From contig NZ_JALKFX010000004.1 in the NCBI RefSeq assembly GCF_023243045.1, forward strand, positions 1 through 64,000: a DNA stretch of 64,000 nucleotides, given 5' to 3'. The notes beneath the pieces are model-generated. The model was not told the DNA's origin, did no database searches, and saw only the letters and a program-made list of their open reading frames with translations. The translations under genes and the position numbers were made by a program. This DNA comes from Frankia sp. AgB32 (GTDB lineage Bacteria > Actinomycetota > Actinomycetes > Frankiales > Frankiaceae). The first letter of the stretch is position 1, and the number at the start of each line of letters is the position of its first letter. This document shows positions 17,411 through 26,929 of this stretch, one piece after another.

Positions 17411-17998
17411 GTGGCCGATACCCGCAGCCGCATGGTCGACGCCGCGATCAGCGCGTTGCAGCGCCACGGTGTCGCCGGCATGTCCTTCACCGACGTCCTT
17501 CAGGACAGCGGCGCCGCCCGCGGCGCGATCTACCACCACTTCCCCGGCGGCAAGACCCAGCTCATCGCCGAGGCCGCCGCACGCAACGGGGACGAGGTGC
17601 GCGCCGCCCTCGCCACCCTGCCCGCCGCCGACCCGGTCACCGTGGTCACCGCGTTCCTCGACGCGATCCGGCCGGTCCTCGCCGCCTCGACGACCGGCAG
17701 CGGCTGCGCGGTCGCCGCAATCACCGTCGGCGCCAGTGAGCCTGGCTCCGGCGACACCGACCTGCGGCGCACCGCCGCTGACATCTTCGCCTCGTGGGGC
17801 CAGATCCTGGCCGAACGGCTGGAATCCCCAGGCCTCCCGCCCGCCGAGGCAGGTGAGCTGGCCACCACGCTGATCATGCTGCTGGAGGGTGCACACGTCC
17901 TGTGCCGAGCCGCCGGCGACCTCGAACCCTTCGAGCGAGCGGCGCGCACCGCGGTCGCGCTCACGCGCACCCGTTACGGGACCCGCCCCGACGCCTGA
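17411..17998 (+). CDS. TetR-family transcription regulator
   Basis: 195 residues. The N-terminal TetR helix-turn-helix (about 5-50) reads RSRMVDAAISALQRHGVAGMSF then GAARGAIYHHFPGGKTQLI. The C-terminal ligand domain contains SGCAVAAITVGA and EAGELATTLIMLLEGAHVL, the arrangement seen in the YxaF/LmrA-like branch that senses small aromatic or drug-like ligands. The GTG at 17411 has GGAGAGGAG about seven bases upstream. It is divergent from the tautomerase and probably controls it through the CGTACTAG boxes between them. Confidence 0.87.
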   Translation: MADTRSRMVDAAISALQRHGVAGMSFTDVLQDSGAARGAIYHHFPGGKTQLIAEAAARNGDEVRAALATLPAADPVTVVTAFLDAIRPVLAASTTGSGCAVAAITVGASEPGSGDTDLRRTAADIFASWGQILAERLESPGLPPAEAGELATTLIMLLEGAHVLCRAAGDLEPFERAARTAVALTRTRYGTRPDA

Positions 17999-18177
17999 TC
18001 GCGGACGAAACATCTCGCCGAAAGGGCAGGCGCCAATTCGGCGGTGCCAGCTGGCGGCGAGAATGTTACCCAACAATGTTACAGAATCAGGTCAGAACCA
18101 TGTCCGGCCAGACCAGTACAGATTGCGATCGTCGGAGGCCGGGGTTAATCTCGGATTCTGCCGTTCGGAGGTTTCTC

Positions 18178-19077
18178 ATGTCCCATGCTGCCGTTTCACC
18201 AACCACCACTCCGGCGTATGCCAGCCCGACCGATGTGGCGGCGCACGGCGAGTACACGATCCGGCGGGACCCCGCGGACACCCGGCCGCTGTACCGCTTC
18301 ACCGGCCGGCTCACCGCGGACGGGTCGAGTGGATTTCCGGCCGAGCCGGGTCGTTACCACATCTACTCCGGCTGGTTCTGCCCGTGGGCCCACCGCGTGA
18401 CCATCGAGCGCGCCCTCCACGGCCTCGAGGACGTCATCAGCGTCTCGTATGTCGACGGCAGTCGGGATGCCCGCGGCTGGGCGTTCCGCGAGACCCACGG
18501 CCCGGACCCGGTCAACGGCTTCACCCTGCTGCGTGACGCGTACGAACTGACCGAGCCGGGCTTCGACGGCCACGTCTCCGTGCCCACGTTGTGGGACCGC
18601 CAGACCGGCAAGGTCGTGTCGAACGACTTCACCAGCCTGGGGATCGACCTGGCCACCCAGTTCGGCCGTTGGTCGAACGGCGCCGACACCTACCCCGAGC
18701 ACCTGCGCGGCGAGATCGCCGAACTCGATTCCTGGATCGGCCCCGCGGTGAACCGCGCGGCGCACCGGGCGGCGCAGGACGGCACCGCCCGCGCGGCGCT
18801 GCTCGACGCGTTCGCGACACTCGACGCCCGCCTCGCCGACACCCCATACCTGGTGGGCGGGCAGCTGACCGAAGCCGACGTGCGCCTGTGGGTCTCCCTG
18901 GTCCGCTACCGCGGCCGCCGCGGCGACCTGACGAGCCTGCCGCCGCTGTCGGACTACCCGCACCTGTGGTCCTACGCCCGCGCCCTCTACCGGCTGCCCG
19001 CCTTCCGGGCGACGACCGACTTCGCCACCTTCACCGACCCGACCACCGTCCTGACCGGCTGGGACACCGCCGAGTAG
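18178..19077 (+). CDS. Xi-class glutathione transferase / hydroquinone reductase-like protein
   Basis: A 299-residue protein of the ECM4/YqjG family. The N-terminal thioredoxin-like domain carries the catalytic motif FCPWAHR near residue 67, with Cys as nucleophile, and VSVPTLWDRQTGKVVSND. The C-terminal all-helical GST domain contains PYLVGGQLTEADVRLWVSLVRYR. The family reduces glutathionylated hydroquinones. Actinomycetes generally use mycothiol, so the natural thiol here is probably mycothiol. The ATG at 18178 follows CGGAGGT by about five bases; an upstream extension in frame lacks domain character. Confidence 0.85.
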   Translation: MSHAAVSPTTTPAYASPTDVAAHGEYTIRRDPADTRPLYRFTGRLTADGSSGFPAEPGRYHIYSGWFCPWAHRVTIERALHGLEDVISVSYVDGSRDARGWAFRETHGPDPVNGFTLLRDAYELTEPGFDGHVSVPTLWDRQTGKVVSNDFTSLGIDLATQFGRWSNGADTYPEHLRGEIAELDSWIGPAVNRAAHRAAQDGTARAALLDAFATLDARLADTPYLVGGQLTEADVRLWVSLVRYRGRRGDLTSLPPLSDYPHLWSYARALYRLPAFRATTDFATFTDPTTVLTGWDTAE

Positions 19078-19294
19078 CGCGGTCACGGATCGCAACGGTC
19101 CAGCCTGCCCGTTTCATCCGATGTCGGCGCTTCAACCGAACCACCGTGGTTCCTCTGTACGGCTTCCCGCCCGATTTGTCCGTATAGAGCGACCGTGCGA
19201 CCGATCCGAGGCTCGGCGCCGCCGCAAGCGGACCCCGGCGACCTCGCGAGGGCTCGAATTCGCAGGTCCCGCCCTGTGATGATGGAAAGCACCG

Positions 19295-19300
19295 TACGAT
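19295..19300 (+). promoter_or_regulatory. TACGAT -10 hexamer for a leaderless mRNA
   Basis: TACGAT ends exactly six bases before the GTG at 19307 and no ribosome site is visible. This is the spacing expected when transcription begins at the start codon. The same TACGAT-N6-GTG layout recurs at 57270-57284. The -35 is weak. Confidence 0.5.
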
Positions 19301-19306
19301 CCCGGC

Positions 19307-20575
19307 GTGTCGGTTTCGCCGCCCGCCGTGCCGCGAGGCCGCGCAGATGACGGGTCTCCCGTGTCCCCCACAACAGCGCGCCCGGCCGCCGAACGGCCGG
19401 CCTCGCTCGTGCGCGCGCGACTGCCAGCACTGTTCGCCGCGGTCGGGCTGGAGAGCACGACGGCGGTGCTCGCCCCGTTCATCGCCGGAACGCTGGGGGC
19501 CGCGCCGATCGCGCTCGCCGGCATCGAGGCGGCGGGACGCGCCGGCGGCACCGCTGCCCGCACCGGCGCGACGAAGCTGGTCGACCGCCGGCCAGGGCTG
19601 CGCGGGCCGTTGACTGTCGCCGGGAACGCCGGGCTGGCCCTGGCCGCCGCGTTCCTCGCCGGCAGCAACGCGGTGTGGCAGGCGGGGGCGTGCCGATCCG
19701 GGTCATGGGTGGCCCGCGGGCTGGGAACCCCGCCGCTGCTGGACCAGGCGAGCTCGACCTCGGCGCCGGCCGGCCTCGGCGCCCGGCTCGGCCTCGAACG
19801 GTCGGTGGGGGCCCTCGGTGCCGCCTTCGGCGCGCTCGCGGCGGCGCTGCTACTCGCCTTTTTCGAGGTGCGGACGGTGCTCCTGCTCGCGCTGGTCCCG
19901 GTGGTCGCCGCGGTCGCGGTGAGTGCGTACGGCACGCTCACCGGCCGGGACGCGCTCGACCACGACGCGCCGCCCCAGACCCGGCCCGGCCTCGCGCTGC
20001 TGCGCGAGCCGCCGCTGCGCCGGCTCGCGCTCGGCATCACCTGCTACGAGGCGTCCAACATCGCGGCGGTGCTCCTGCTGCTGCGCGCGAGCAAGCTGCT
20101 ACCCGACGGCACCGGACGGCTCAGCCAGCTCCAGGCGGTGGCCCTGCTCTACGGCCTGTTCCACCTGTCCTCGGCCGCCGCGGCGGTGTTCGGCGGCCGG
20201 CTCGCGGACCGGTTCGGTAGCGGCCGGGTGATCGCGGCTGGCGCGGCCTTCCTACTCGGCGCGTACGCCGGTTTCTCCTTCGCCGGCAAGGGTGACGTGA
20301 TCGCGATGGTCGTGTGCTTCCTGCTCGCCGGTGCGGCCGCAGGGGCGGTCGACGCCGCCGAGTACACCGGCGCCGGCCGACTCACCCCGCCGGAAACGCA
20401 CCGGGCCGTGTTCGGCGCACTCTCCGGCCTACAGAGCGCCGGCCGGGTCATCGCGACCATCACCGCCGGCGGCCTGTGGACCCTGGTCGGTCCCGAAGCC
20501 GGGCTGCTGGTCTGCGGGCCCCTGCTCGTCCTGTGCATCGCCCTGTTCACCAGGGGCACCGACCGCCCCCGTTGA
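19307..20575 (+). CDS. Major facilitator superfamily transporter
   Basis: A 422-residue membrane protein with about 12 helices. Visible MFS features are ARTGATKLVDRRPGLRGPL after the second helix, YEASNIAAVLLLLRASKLL, and the second-half motif A-like GGRLADRFGSGRVIAAGA. GALSGLQSAGRVIATITAGGLW lies near the C terminus. Its substrate is unknown. The GTG at 19307 lacks a ribosome site but has TACGAT six bases upstream, consistent with leaderless translation. It stands alone, with a decayed TIR gene downstream. Confidence 0.78.
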   Translation: MSVSPPAVPRGRADDGSPVSPTTARPAAERPASLVRARLPALFAAVGLESTTAVLAPFIAGTLGAAPIALAGIEAAGRAGGTAARTGATKLVDRRPGLRGPLTVAGNAGLALAAAFLAGSNAVWQAGACRSGSWVARGLGTPPLLDQASSTSAPAGLGARLGLERSVGALGAAFGALAAALLLAFFEVRTVLLLALVPVVAAVAVSAYGTLTGRDALDHDAPPQTRPGLALLREPPLRRLALGITCYEASNIAAVLLLLRASKLLPDGTGRLSQLQAVALLYGLFHLSSAAAAVFGGRLADRFGSGRVIAAGAAFLLGAYAGFSFAGKGDVIAMVVCFLLAGAAAGAVDAAEYTGAGRLTPPETHRAVFGALSGLQSAGRVIATITAGGLWTLVGPEAGLLVCGPLLVLCIALFTRGTDRPR

Positions 20576-20675
20576 CGGGGCGCGCACAAACCCGCAGACC
20601 ACTTTCGTCCTCCTGCCCAGATCAACGACGCACAACTACTGGAGGACGGCACCAGCACCAGCGCCCGCGCCCTGA
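20576..20675. other. Intergenic DNA before the TIR remnant
   Basis: No intact gene. An in-frame TGA at 20673-20675 closes the frame that continues as the TIR-domain remnant, so the domain's first strand and its start codon are missing or lie out of frame. Confidence 0.5.
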
Positions 20676-21002
20676 AGACGCATCCAGAAGGCCGGCTACA
20701 ACGTTCTGGTCCAAGCATGGTCCTTCGTACTCGGCATGAACTGGACCGTCGGAATGCAGAACGGCATCACACGTGCCCGGCACACGGTCGCAGTACTCTC
20801 CGACGCGTACTTCCGCTCGACCTGTGGCACGGCGGAGTGGATGGCCGTCCGGCGAGCCGATCCGGAGGGACTCGAGCGCAGCCTGATTCCCGTTCGGATC
20901 GAAGCGTGCAATCGTCATCCACCGGGGTGGAATGTCGAGCGGCCGGACCGCGCAGTCGAGTTCCGACCGCGGGACGCCCTGGTAGTCATCCTGCCCGAGC
21001 AA
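20676..21002 (+). pseudogene. TIR-domain protein fragment
   Basis: The translation RIQKAGYNVLVQAWSFVLG is followed by MNWTVGMQNGITRARHTVAV, LSDAYFRSTCGTAEWMAVRR and LIPVRIEACN. This is the middle of an actinomycete TIR domain, where LVQAWDFVPGSNW and the 'S-x-x-Y-x-x-S-x-x-x-x-AEW' motif carrying the catalytic Glu are standard. The N-terminal FISY-type strand is absent, with a TGA immediately upstream at 20673. Similarity fades after ALVVILPEQ near 21,000. The frame from 20736 stays open to 21287 but looks like random sequence. This is probably a relic of a TIR-based signalling or NAD-degrading gene. Confidence 0.7.
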
Positions 21003-21305
21003 TCCGGCGACCGCGACCGGCACGGCCTCGATCAGAAGTACGGCGGCCCCGCCATGGAAAGCTCACGCACGGGTGGAGGCCGGCGTCCTTGTCGGCTGCG
21101 AGGTGGGCATGAGAGCCAGTCTTCCCCTCAGCCCCCGGGGCGGCCTGAACGCGAATACTCACATCATCGGGCAGCTGCGACGGCCGCGGTCCGGAAATCA
21201 TGCCGCAGGGAGCACTTGTCCACAGGTGGATCGGTCGCCATGCGGTCTGTCCACAGCCCGGGGCCGCGCCGCCCCGCGCCGCGTTGAGCCGAGGAGACTG
21301 GGCGC
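21003..21305. other. Intergenic DNA before hrpB
   Basis: No recognisable gene. A GAGGAG lies about ten bases before the hrpB ATG. The long frame running in from the TIR remnant shows no family features here. Confidence 0.5.
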
Positions 21306-23996
21306 ATGTTGCCCGACCTCACGGTCGCCGGGGCGGACCTGCCCGTCCGGGCCGCCCTGCCCGCGCTCGTCGCCGCGCTGACCGCCCGCGACCAGCACGG
21401 GTCGGGCGGGGCCGCCGTGCTGGTGGCTCCGCCTGGCACGGGCAAGACGACGCTCGTCCCGCTCGCGCTCGCCGACCAGGTCCCCGGCCGGGTGCTGGTC
21501 GTCGAGCCGCGGCGGATCGCCGTGCGCGCTGCCGCGCGGCGGATGGCCAGTCTCGCCGGCGGTGGCCTGGCGGGCGGTGCCGGGGCTCGCGCGGATGGCG
21601 CGGGTCGCGGCGGTGCCGGTGCCGTCGGTGGTGCGGTCGGCTACACGATCCGCGGCGAGCGCAGGGTCGGGCCGTTCACCAGGGTCGAGGTGGTCACGAC
21701 GGGAGTGCTCGTCCGGCGGCTGCAACGCGACCCCGAGCTGCCTGGCACCGACGCGGTCATCCTCGACGAGTGCCACGAGCGGCACCTGGACGCCGACCTG
21801 GCGCTCGCGTTCCTGCTCGACGCCCGTGCCGCGCTGCGCCCCGACCTGCTCCTGCTCGCCGCCTCCGCGACAGCCGACACCCGGCGACTCGCCGCGATGC
21901 TCGGCGCGCCCGGCGAACCCGCGCCGGTCATCGGGACGGACGCCTCGATGTACGACGTCGAGGTGGTCTGGGCGCCCCCACCAGGGGTTATCACCCCGGC
22001 GCACGGTCTGCGGGTCGACCCGAGGCTGCTCGATCACGTCGCCGTGACCGTCGGGCGCGCGCTGCGGGAGACCTCCGGGGATGTGCTCGTCTTCCTGCCC
22101 GGAGCAGGTGAGATCGCCGCCGTCGCGGGCCGGCTCGCCGGGCACCGGGACGTCGTCGACGTGCTCACCCTGCACGGCCGCCAGACCGGCGGGGCGCAGG
22201 ACGCGGTGCTGCGCGCCGGCCCACGCCGCCGGGTCGTGCTGGCCTCCGCGGTCGCGGAGAGCAGCCTCACGGTGCCCGGCGTGCGGGTCGTCGTCGACGC
22301 CGGCCTGGCCCGCTCCCCCCGGATGGACCACGCCCGCGGACTGGGCTCGCTGGTCACCGTGCGGGTGTCGCGGTCGTCCGCCGGCCAGCGCGCGGGCCGA
22401 GCGGGCCGGGAGGCGCCGGGCCGGGTGTACCGCTGCTGGTCCGCCGCCGAGCACGACCGGCTGCCCGCCCAGCCGGAACCGGAGATCGCCGTCGCCGATC
22501 TCACCGCCTTCGCCCTGGAACTGGCGGTCTGGGGCCACCCTGGTGGCGTGGGACTGCCGCTGCCCAGCGACCCTCCCGCTGGCGCGATGGAGGCCGCCGG
22601 GGTCCTGCTGCGGGCCCTCGGCGCCGTCGACGAGACCGGCCGGATCACCCCGCGGGGACGCTCGATCGCCCAGGTCGGGGCACATCCGCGGCTCGCGCGG
22701 GCGCTGCTCGACGGCACCCGGGCCGTCGGCGCCCGCCGCGCGGCGGAGGTCGTGGCGATGCTCTCCGGGGACGGGCCGGCGGGCGGCCCCTCCGATGACC
22801 TCGTCGCCGCATGGCGCCGCCTGCGCAACGACCACGACCGCGCCGCGACCGCCCGCTGGCGGGAGGAGGCCAACCGGCTGCGCTCGGCCACGGAAGCCGC
22901 AACCGCCGGGCCAGGAAAACGCGTCGGGCCGCGGGAACCCGCTCTGCCTGCCGGCCCCGTAGGGCTCGCGGGGCCCGCCGCGCGGGAAACCGGCGGGATA
23001 TCCGACGATCTCGCGGCGGGGCTGGTGGTCGGCCTCGCCTTCCCCGAGCGGCTCGCGCGGGTCCGCGAACCCGGCAGCTCGAACTACCTGATGGCCGGCG
23101 GGACCGGTGCCGAGCTCGCCACGGGCTCGGCGTTGACCGGGGTGGAATGGCTCGCCATCGCCGTCGCCGACCGCGGGCCCGGCCGGACGTCCGCCCGGGT
23201 GCGCCTGGCCGTCACCCTCGACGCGGCCACCGCGCGGGAGGCGGGCGCGGCGCTGCTGCGCACCGAGGACGAGGTCGCCTGGGCCGACGGCAACCTCGTC
23301 GCCCGCCGGCTCGAGCGCCTCGGCGCGATCGTCCTCGCCGAACGCCCGGTGACCAGGCCCGACCCGTCGCTGCTGCGGGCCGCGGTGCTCAACGGGCTGC
23401 GCGACGCGGGCCTGTCCGTGCTGCGCTGGAGCGCCGACGCACTCGCCCTGCGCGACCGGCTCTCGTTCTGCCACCGGCTGTTCGGCGCTCCCTGGCCCGA
23501 CGTCACCGACGCCGCCCTGCTGGACTCCGCCCCGGGCTGGCTCGGGCCGGACCTCGACGGCGTGCGACGCCGCGCCGACCTCGGACGCATCGACGCCGGC
23601 CACGCGCTGCGCCGGCTACTGCCCTGGCCACAGGCCGCCCGCCTCGACGAGCTGGCACCCGAGCGGGTCGCGGTGCCCAGTGGCTCCCGGGTGCGCCTCG
23701 ACTACAGCGGTACCAGCGGCGCGCCCGGCCCCGTGCTGGCCGTGAAGATCGCCGAGGTGTTCGGCTGGGGACGGCTACCCGCCGTCGCCGACGGCCGCGC
23801 GCCCCTGGTCCTCCACCTGCTGTCGCCGGCGGGCCGCCCGGTGGCAGTGACGAGCGACCTGGCGTCCTTCTGGCGCACGGGCTACCCGCAGGTCCGCGCG
23901 GAGCTACGCGGCCGCTACCCCCGCCACCCCTGGCCCGACGACCCGACCACAGCCCCACCAACCCGCCGCGTCGCCCCCCGCCCCCGCGGCCGCTGA
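21306..23996 (+). CDS. hrpB: ATP-dependent helicase HrpB
   Basis: An 896-residue DEAH-type superfamily 2 helicase. Motif I is VAPPGTGKTTLVPLALA (about 39-55), followed by EPRRIAVRAAARRMA. Motif II is ILDECHERHLDADLALAF (DECH), and motif III is LLAASATADTRRLA. The C-terminal helicase half has VLVFLPGAGEI, ASAVAESSLTVPGVRVVVDAG and the arginine-finger segment SAGQRAGRAGREAPGRVYR. The C-terminal HrpB domain (about 780-896) includes WPQAARLDELAPERVAVPSGS and KIAEVFGWGRLP. A low-complexity Gly/Ala insert (about 82-110) follows motif Ia. HrpB is related to RNA-processing DEAH helicases but its substrate in bacteria is not settled. It is convergent with the LAL regulator, 100 bases apart. Confidence 0.92.
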   Translation: MLPDLTVAGADLPVRAALPALVAALTARDQHGSGGAAVLVAPPGTGKTTLVPLALADQVPGRVLVVEPRRIAVRAAARRMASLAGGGLAGGAGARADGAGRGGAGAVGGAVGYTIRGERRVGPFTRVEVVTTGVLVRRLQRDPELPGTDAVILDECHERHLDADLALAFLLDARAALRPDLLLLAASATADTRRLAAMLGAPGEPAPVIGTDASMYDVEVVWAPPPGVITPAHGLRVDPRLLDHVAVTVGRALRETSGDVLVFLPGAGEIAAVAGRLAGHRDVVDVLTLHGRQTGGAQDAVLRAGPRRRVVLASAVAESSLTVPGVRVVVDAGLARSPRMDHARGLGSLVTVRVSRSSAGQRAGRAGREAPGRVYRCWSAAEHDRLPAQPEPEIAVADLTAFALELAVWGHPGGVGLPLPSDPPAGAMEAAGVLLRALGAVDETGRITPRGRSIAQVGAHPRLARALLDGTRAVGARRAAEVVAMLSGDGPAGGPSDDLVAAWRRLRNDHDRAATARWREEANRLRSATEAATAGPGKRVGPREPALPAGPVGLAGPAARETGGISDDLAAGLVVGLAFPERLARVREPGSSNYLMAGGTGAELATGSALTGVEWLAIAVADRGPGRTSARVRLAVTLDAATAREAGAALLRTEDEVAWADGNLVARRLERLGAIVLAERPVTRPDPSLLRAAVLNGLRDAGLSVLRWSADALALRDRLSFCHRLFGAPWPDVTDAALLDSAPGWLGPDLDGVRRRADLGRIDAGHALRRLLPWPQAARLDELAPERVAVPSGSRVRLDYSGTSGAPGPVLAVKIAEVFGWGRLPAVADGRAPLVLHLLSPAGRPVAVTSDLASFWRTGYPQVRAELRGRYPRHPWPDDPTTAPPTRRVAPRPRGR

Positions 23997-24096
23997 CCCG
24001 CCGTTCGGCGTCGCCCCACGAGCCTTACCCGCCAGCGGTCAGGTGCGCGCAGATCACGGAACGCCGTCACCGAGCAGCTCATGGGCGCGGCTGTGA

Positions 24097-26856
24097 TCAC
24101 GGGACATGTTCCGACAGACACGCGGATAGTTGAGTGCGACGGCGAATGCCCAGCTTTCGGTAGGCGCGGGTGAGGTGTTGTTCGACGGTGCTGACCGTGA
24201 TGAAGAGCTTGCGCGCGATCTGCTCGTTCGTGGAGCCTCGGGCGGCAAGTGTCGCTACTCGCCGCTCCGCCGAGCTGAGCCGGCAACCGGGCGGATCAGC
24301 CTCGCCGAGGGGGTCCGTCCCCGCCGCCTCCTCGGCCACCGCCGCCGGTGGTTCCGGCGGGAGTGGCGCGGCGCATCGGTCCGCCAGTGTCCTTGCTCTG
24401 TGGGTGTGGCGGCGAGCCTGGACGGAGTCGCCCAGCGCGTCGTAGGCGCGTCCCAGGTCGGCGAGCGTGTACGCCAGGTTCAGTGAGTCGCCGCAGCGGA
24501 CGAGGATGTTCACCGCTTTCAGCAGCACCGGCGGGCGCTCGTCCAGGCGGAGGGTGGTCGCCAGGGCCCGGTAGGCCAGGGCTCGGGTGCGCAGGTGGCT
24601 CGTGGGAAGCATCGACAGTTGTTCCGTCAGAAGCTCCCTGGCCTGTGCCGGGAGACCCTTGTGCAGATACGCATGGGCGGCGTTCGTACGCCACGACACT
24701 GCGGACGGACAGTCCACCCCCCAGAGCTTCATCAGGTGTCCGGCCGCCAGCGAGTCCTGGAGAGCGGCGCTGTGGCGACCGCGCGCGAGATGGAGACGGC
24801 CCCGGGCATCGAGGTAGGCCACTCCCCCCAGGGTTCCGAAGGCGGCGCTGGGAACGGGAAAGTCAAGATGGTCTTCGGCCTTTTCCAGGTTTCCCATCGC
24901 CGTGGCGGTGAGGATGAGGAGTGAGAGCGGGACGACGATGGCCGCTCCCCAGCTCTCGCGGGGCAACAGCTCGAGCGCGGCGTACGCCTGCCGCTCTGCG
25001 TTTACCAGATCACCGAGCCGGTAGTGGATCTCCGCCCGCGCCGAGGTGAGCATGGCGTTCCACACGATCCCGTACGTCTCCCGCATCGAGGCGAGAAGGG
25101 CATCGCACCACACCGACGCCTTGTCGAGATTGTCGGAGTAGATCAGGACCATGAGTGCGGCGAGTGATGGTGCCGGGTTCGCCGCCCCGGCCAAGGCCTC
25201 TCGCAGGACGAGTTCCGCGGCGGGAGCGGCTCCTTCCACGTCAGCGCCCCGAAGCACGGCCCCGAGTGCAGCCGCAGCCCGATCTTCGGGAGCGCTGAGG
25301 CCGCCATCCGGCCGGGCCACGTCCTCGGGCCGCCAGGCAGGCGCGATTCCCGGGTACGTGAGCGGGAGCCACAGCCGCAGCTGTTCGGCGTAGGCGGCGG
25401 CGCCCTCACCGACCTCCGCGCAGGAGTCGTCACCGAGGCGCGCCATCACCCGTGTCGCCTGCACCACCTGGCCGTCCCAGAGCAGGCTTCGGATGACAGC
25501 GACCGACTGCCGGTCGGAGAGCTCGCCGTGCTCGGCGGCCGCGACCAGGTCAGGGAGGTAGCCCTTCACCGCGGTGGGGTCGTACCGCCACATGACGTCA
25601 ACGAGCTGCACGGCAGTGTCGATCCGCTCCTGCCCGTCCGCGCACTCACGATGCGCTCTCTCCAGGTAGCTGATGGCTGCCTCGGGGTCGCCGGCGGCCA
25701 GAGCCTGGTCGGCGGCCTCACACAGCACCTGCTTCGCCCAGGAGACCGCTTCGTTGATACGCATCAGGTGTTCGGCCGTCACGAGGGCCGGGGCCGACTT
25801 GTCGTGCAGCAGGCGGACCGCCCGCGTGCGCATGGCGTGGCGCTGCTCCTGCGGGATGCTGCCGAGAACGGCCTCCCGGACGCTCACCTGTCCGAGCAGC
25901 TCATGCGACAGCAGACCACCGATGCCGGGTGACTCGGCGATCCGGCCGACGGATTCCGAGTCCATCCCACAGAAGCCCGCGACGACGGCCGCCGATCGGA
26001 ACTCCCCCAGCGTGGCGATGGCCTGCGCGATTTCGAGCACGACGGGCTCAGCCCGGTACAGACAACTCAGCACGGCGTTGCCGAAGGCCCGGCCGGCCAC
26101 CGGCCGCCGCTGCGCCACCACCTCCGAGGTCCTGTCCAGATAGTCCTCGGCCAGCGCGTGCACCAGTAGCGGTCGGCCGCCGCTGAGAATTCTGCATTCG
26201 GCCGCGATCCGGCCCGCGACCTCCAGGTTGAAATGCTCCTCGAGTACCGTCGCGACTCCCGTCTCCGAGAGCGGCTGGAGGTCCAGCTGAGTGCAGTTCG
26301 GCATCCTGAGGATCTCGGCCTGGAGGATCCGCTGGATGCTGTCCCGGCCCATGTCCGGACAGTACGTGAGAACGATCGAAAGCTGCCCGTTGCCCATTCG
26401 ACGCATGAGTGCCAGCAGGTACTGCAGCGACTCGACGTCCATGAAATGAGCGTCGTCAATGCAGATGACCACCTGACCGCTTCCGGCCAGATGCCGGAAG
26501 GCACCGAACAGCCGGCCGAGGATCGGCGACGAGATCTCACTGTGCGCTCCCGTCTCACCGACGCTCTTCGTCAGCGCACGCACCTCGAGATCCAGACCGT
26601 CCGAGAAGAGCCAGCGCCCGCGGAGGAGCTGATCTATGACGCCGAGCGGCTGATGACGCTCAAAACTCGACGCCGCAGCCTCCAGGACCGTCACGCCCGC
26701 GTCGGCGGCATCCCGGGCGAAGGAACCCAACAGGGCAGTCTTGCCGCTTGCCAACGGGCCGCCGATGGCGACCAGCCCGCTGCGACCCGGCGCACACTCG
26801 CTGTAGACCTGCGCCAGTATCTTCTCTTCGGAATCTCGTTCGACCAGTTTCTCCAT
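24097..26856 (-). CDS. LAL-family (large ATP-binding LuxR) pathway regulator
   Basis: About 919 residues. The N-terminal AAA-type ATPase has Walker A GGPLASGKTALL (about 33-45) and a Walker B-like VVICIDDAHFMDVESLQYLL. A long helical TPR-like middle contains SYLERAHRECADGQER and similar repeats. The C-terminal LuxR helix-turn-helix (about 855-915) reads LSSAERRVATLAARGSTNEQIARKL then TVEQHLTRAYRKLGIRRRTQL. LAL proteins are typical activators of PKS/NRPS clusters in actinomycetes. ATG 26856 is preferred, with a GTG at 26874 as the alternative. It lies 73 bases downstream of the antiporter and marks the likely left edge of the biosynthetic cluster. Confidence 0.88.
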   Translation of the reverse strand: MEKLVERDSEEKILAQVYSECAPGRSGLVAIGGPLASGKTALLGSFARDAADAGVTVLEAAASSFERHQPLGVIDQLLRGRWLFSDGLDLEVRALTKSVGETGAHSEISSPILGRLFGAFRHLAGSGQVVICIDDAHFMDVESLQYLLALMRRMGNGQLSIVLTYCPDMGRDSIQRILQAEILRMPNCTQLDLQPLSETGVATVLEEHFNLEVAGRIAAECRILSGGRPLLVHALAEDYLDRTSEVVAQRRPVAGRAFGNAVLSCLYRAEPVVLEIAQAIATLGEFRSAAVVAGFCGMDSESVGRIAESPGIGGLLSHELLGQVSVREAVLGSIPQEQRHAMRTRAVRLLHDKSAPALVTAEHLMRINEAVSWAKQVLCEAADQALAAGDPEAAISYLERAHRECADGQERIDTAVQLVDVMWRYDPTAVKGYLPDLVAAAEHGELSDRQSVAVIRSLLWDGQVVQATRVMARLGDDSCAEVGEGAAAYAEQLRLWLPLTYPGIAPAWRPEDVARPDGGLSAPEDRAAAALGAVLRGADVEGAAPAAELVLREALAGAANPAPSLAALMVLIYSDNLDKASVWCDALLASMRETYGIVWNAMLTSARAEIHYRLGDLVNAERQAYAALELLPRESWGAAIVVPLSLLILTATAMGNLEKAEDHLDFPVPSAAFGTLGGVAYLDARGRLHLARGRHSAALQDSLAAGHLMKLWGVDCPSAVSWRTNAAHAYLHKGLPAQARELLTEQLSMLPTSHLRTRALAYRALATTLRLDERPPVLLKAVNILVRCGDSLNLAYTLADLGRAYDALGDSVQARRHTHRARTLADRCAAPLPPEPPAAVAEEAAGTDPLGEADPPGCRLSSAERRVATLAARGSTNEQIARKLFITVSTVEQHLTRAYRKLGIRRRTQLSACLSEHVP

Positions 26857-26929
26857 CACTTCTCGCCGTCTCACAGGGACCGGGGCGCAGAGGTGCCCGA
26901 CGAATGCACGCGATTGCGTATGAGAGATG

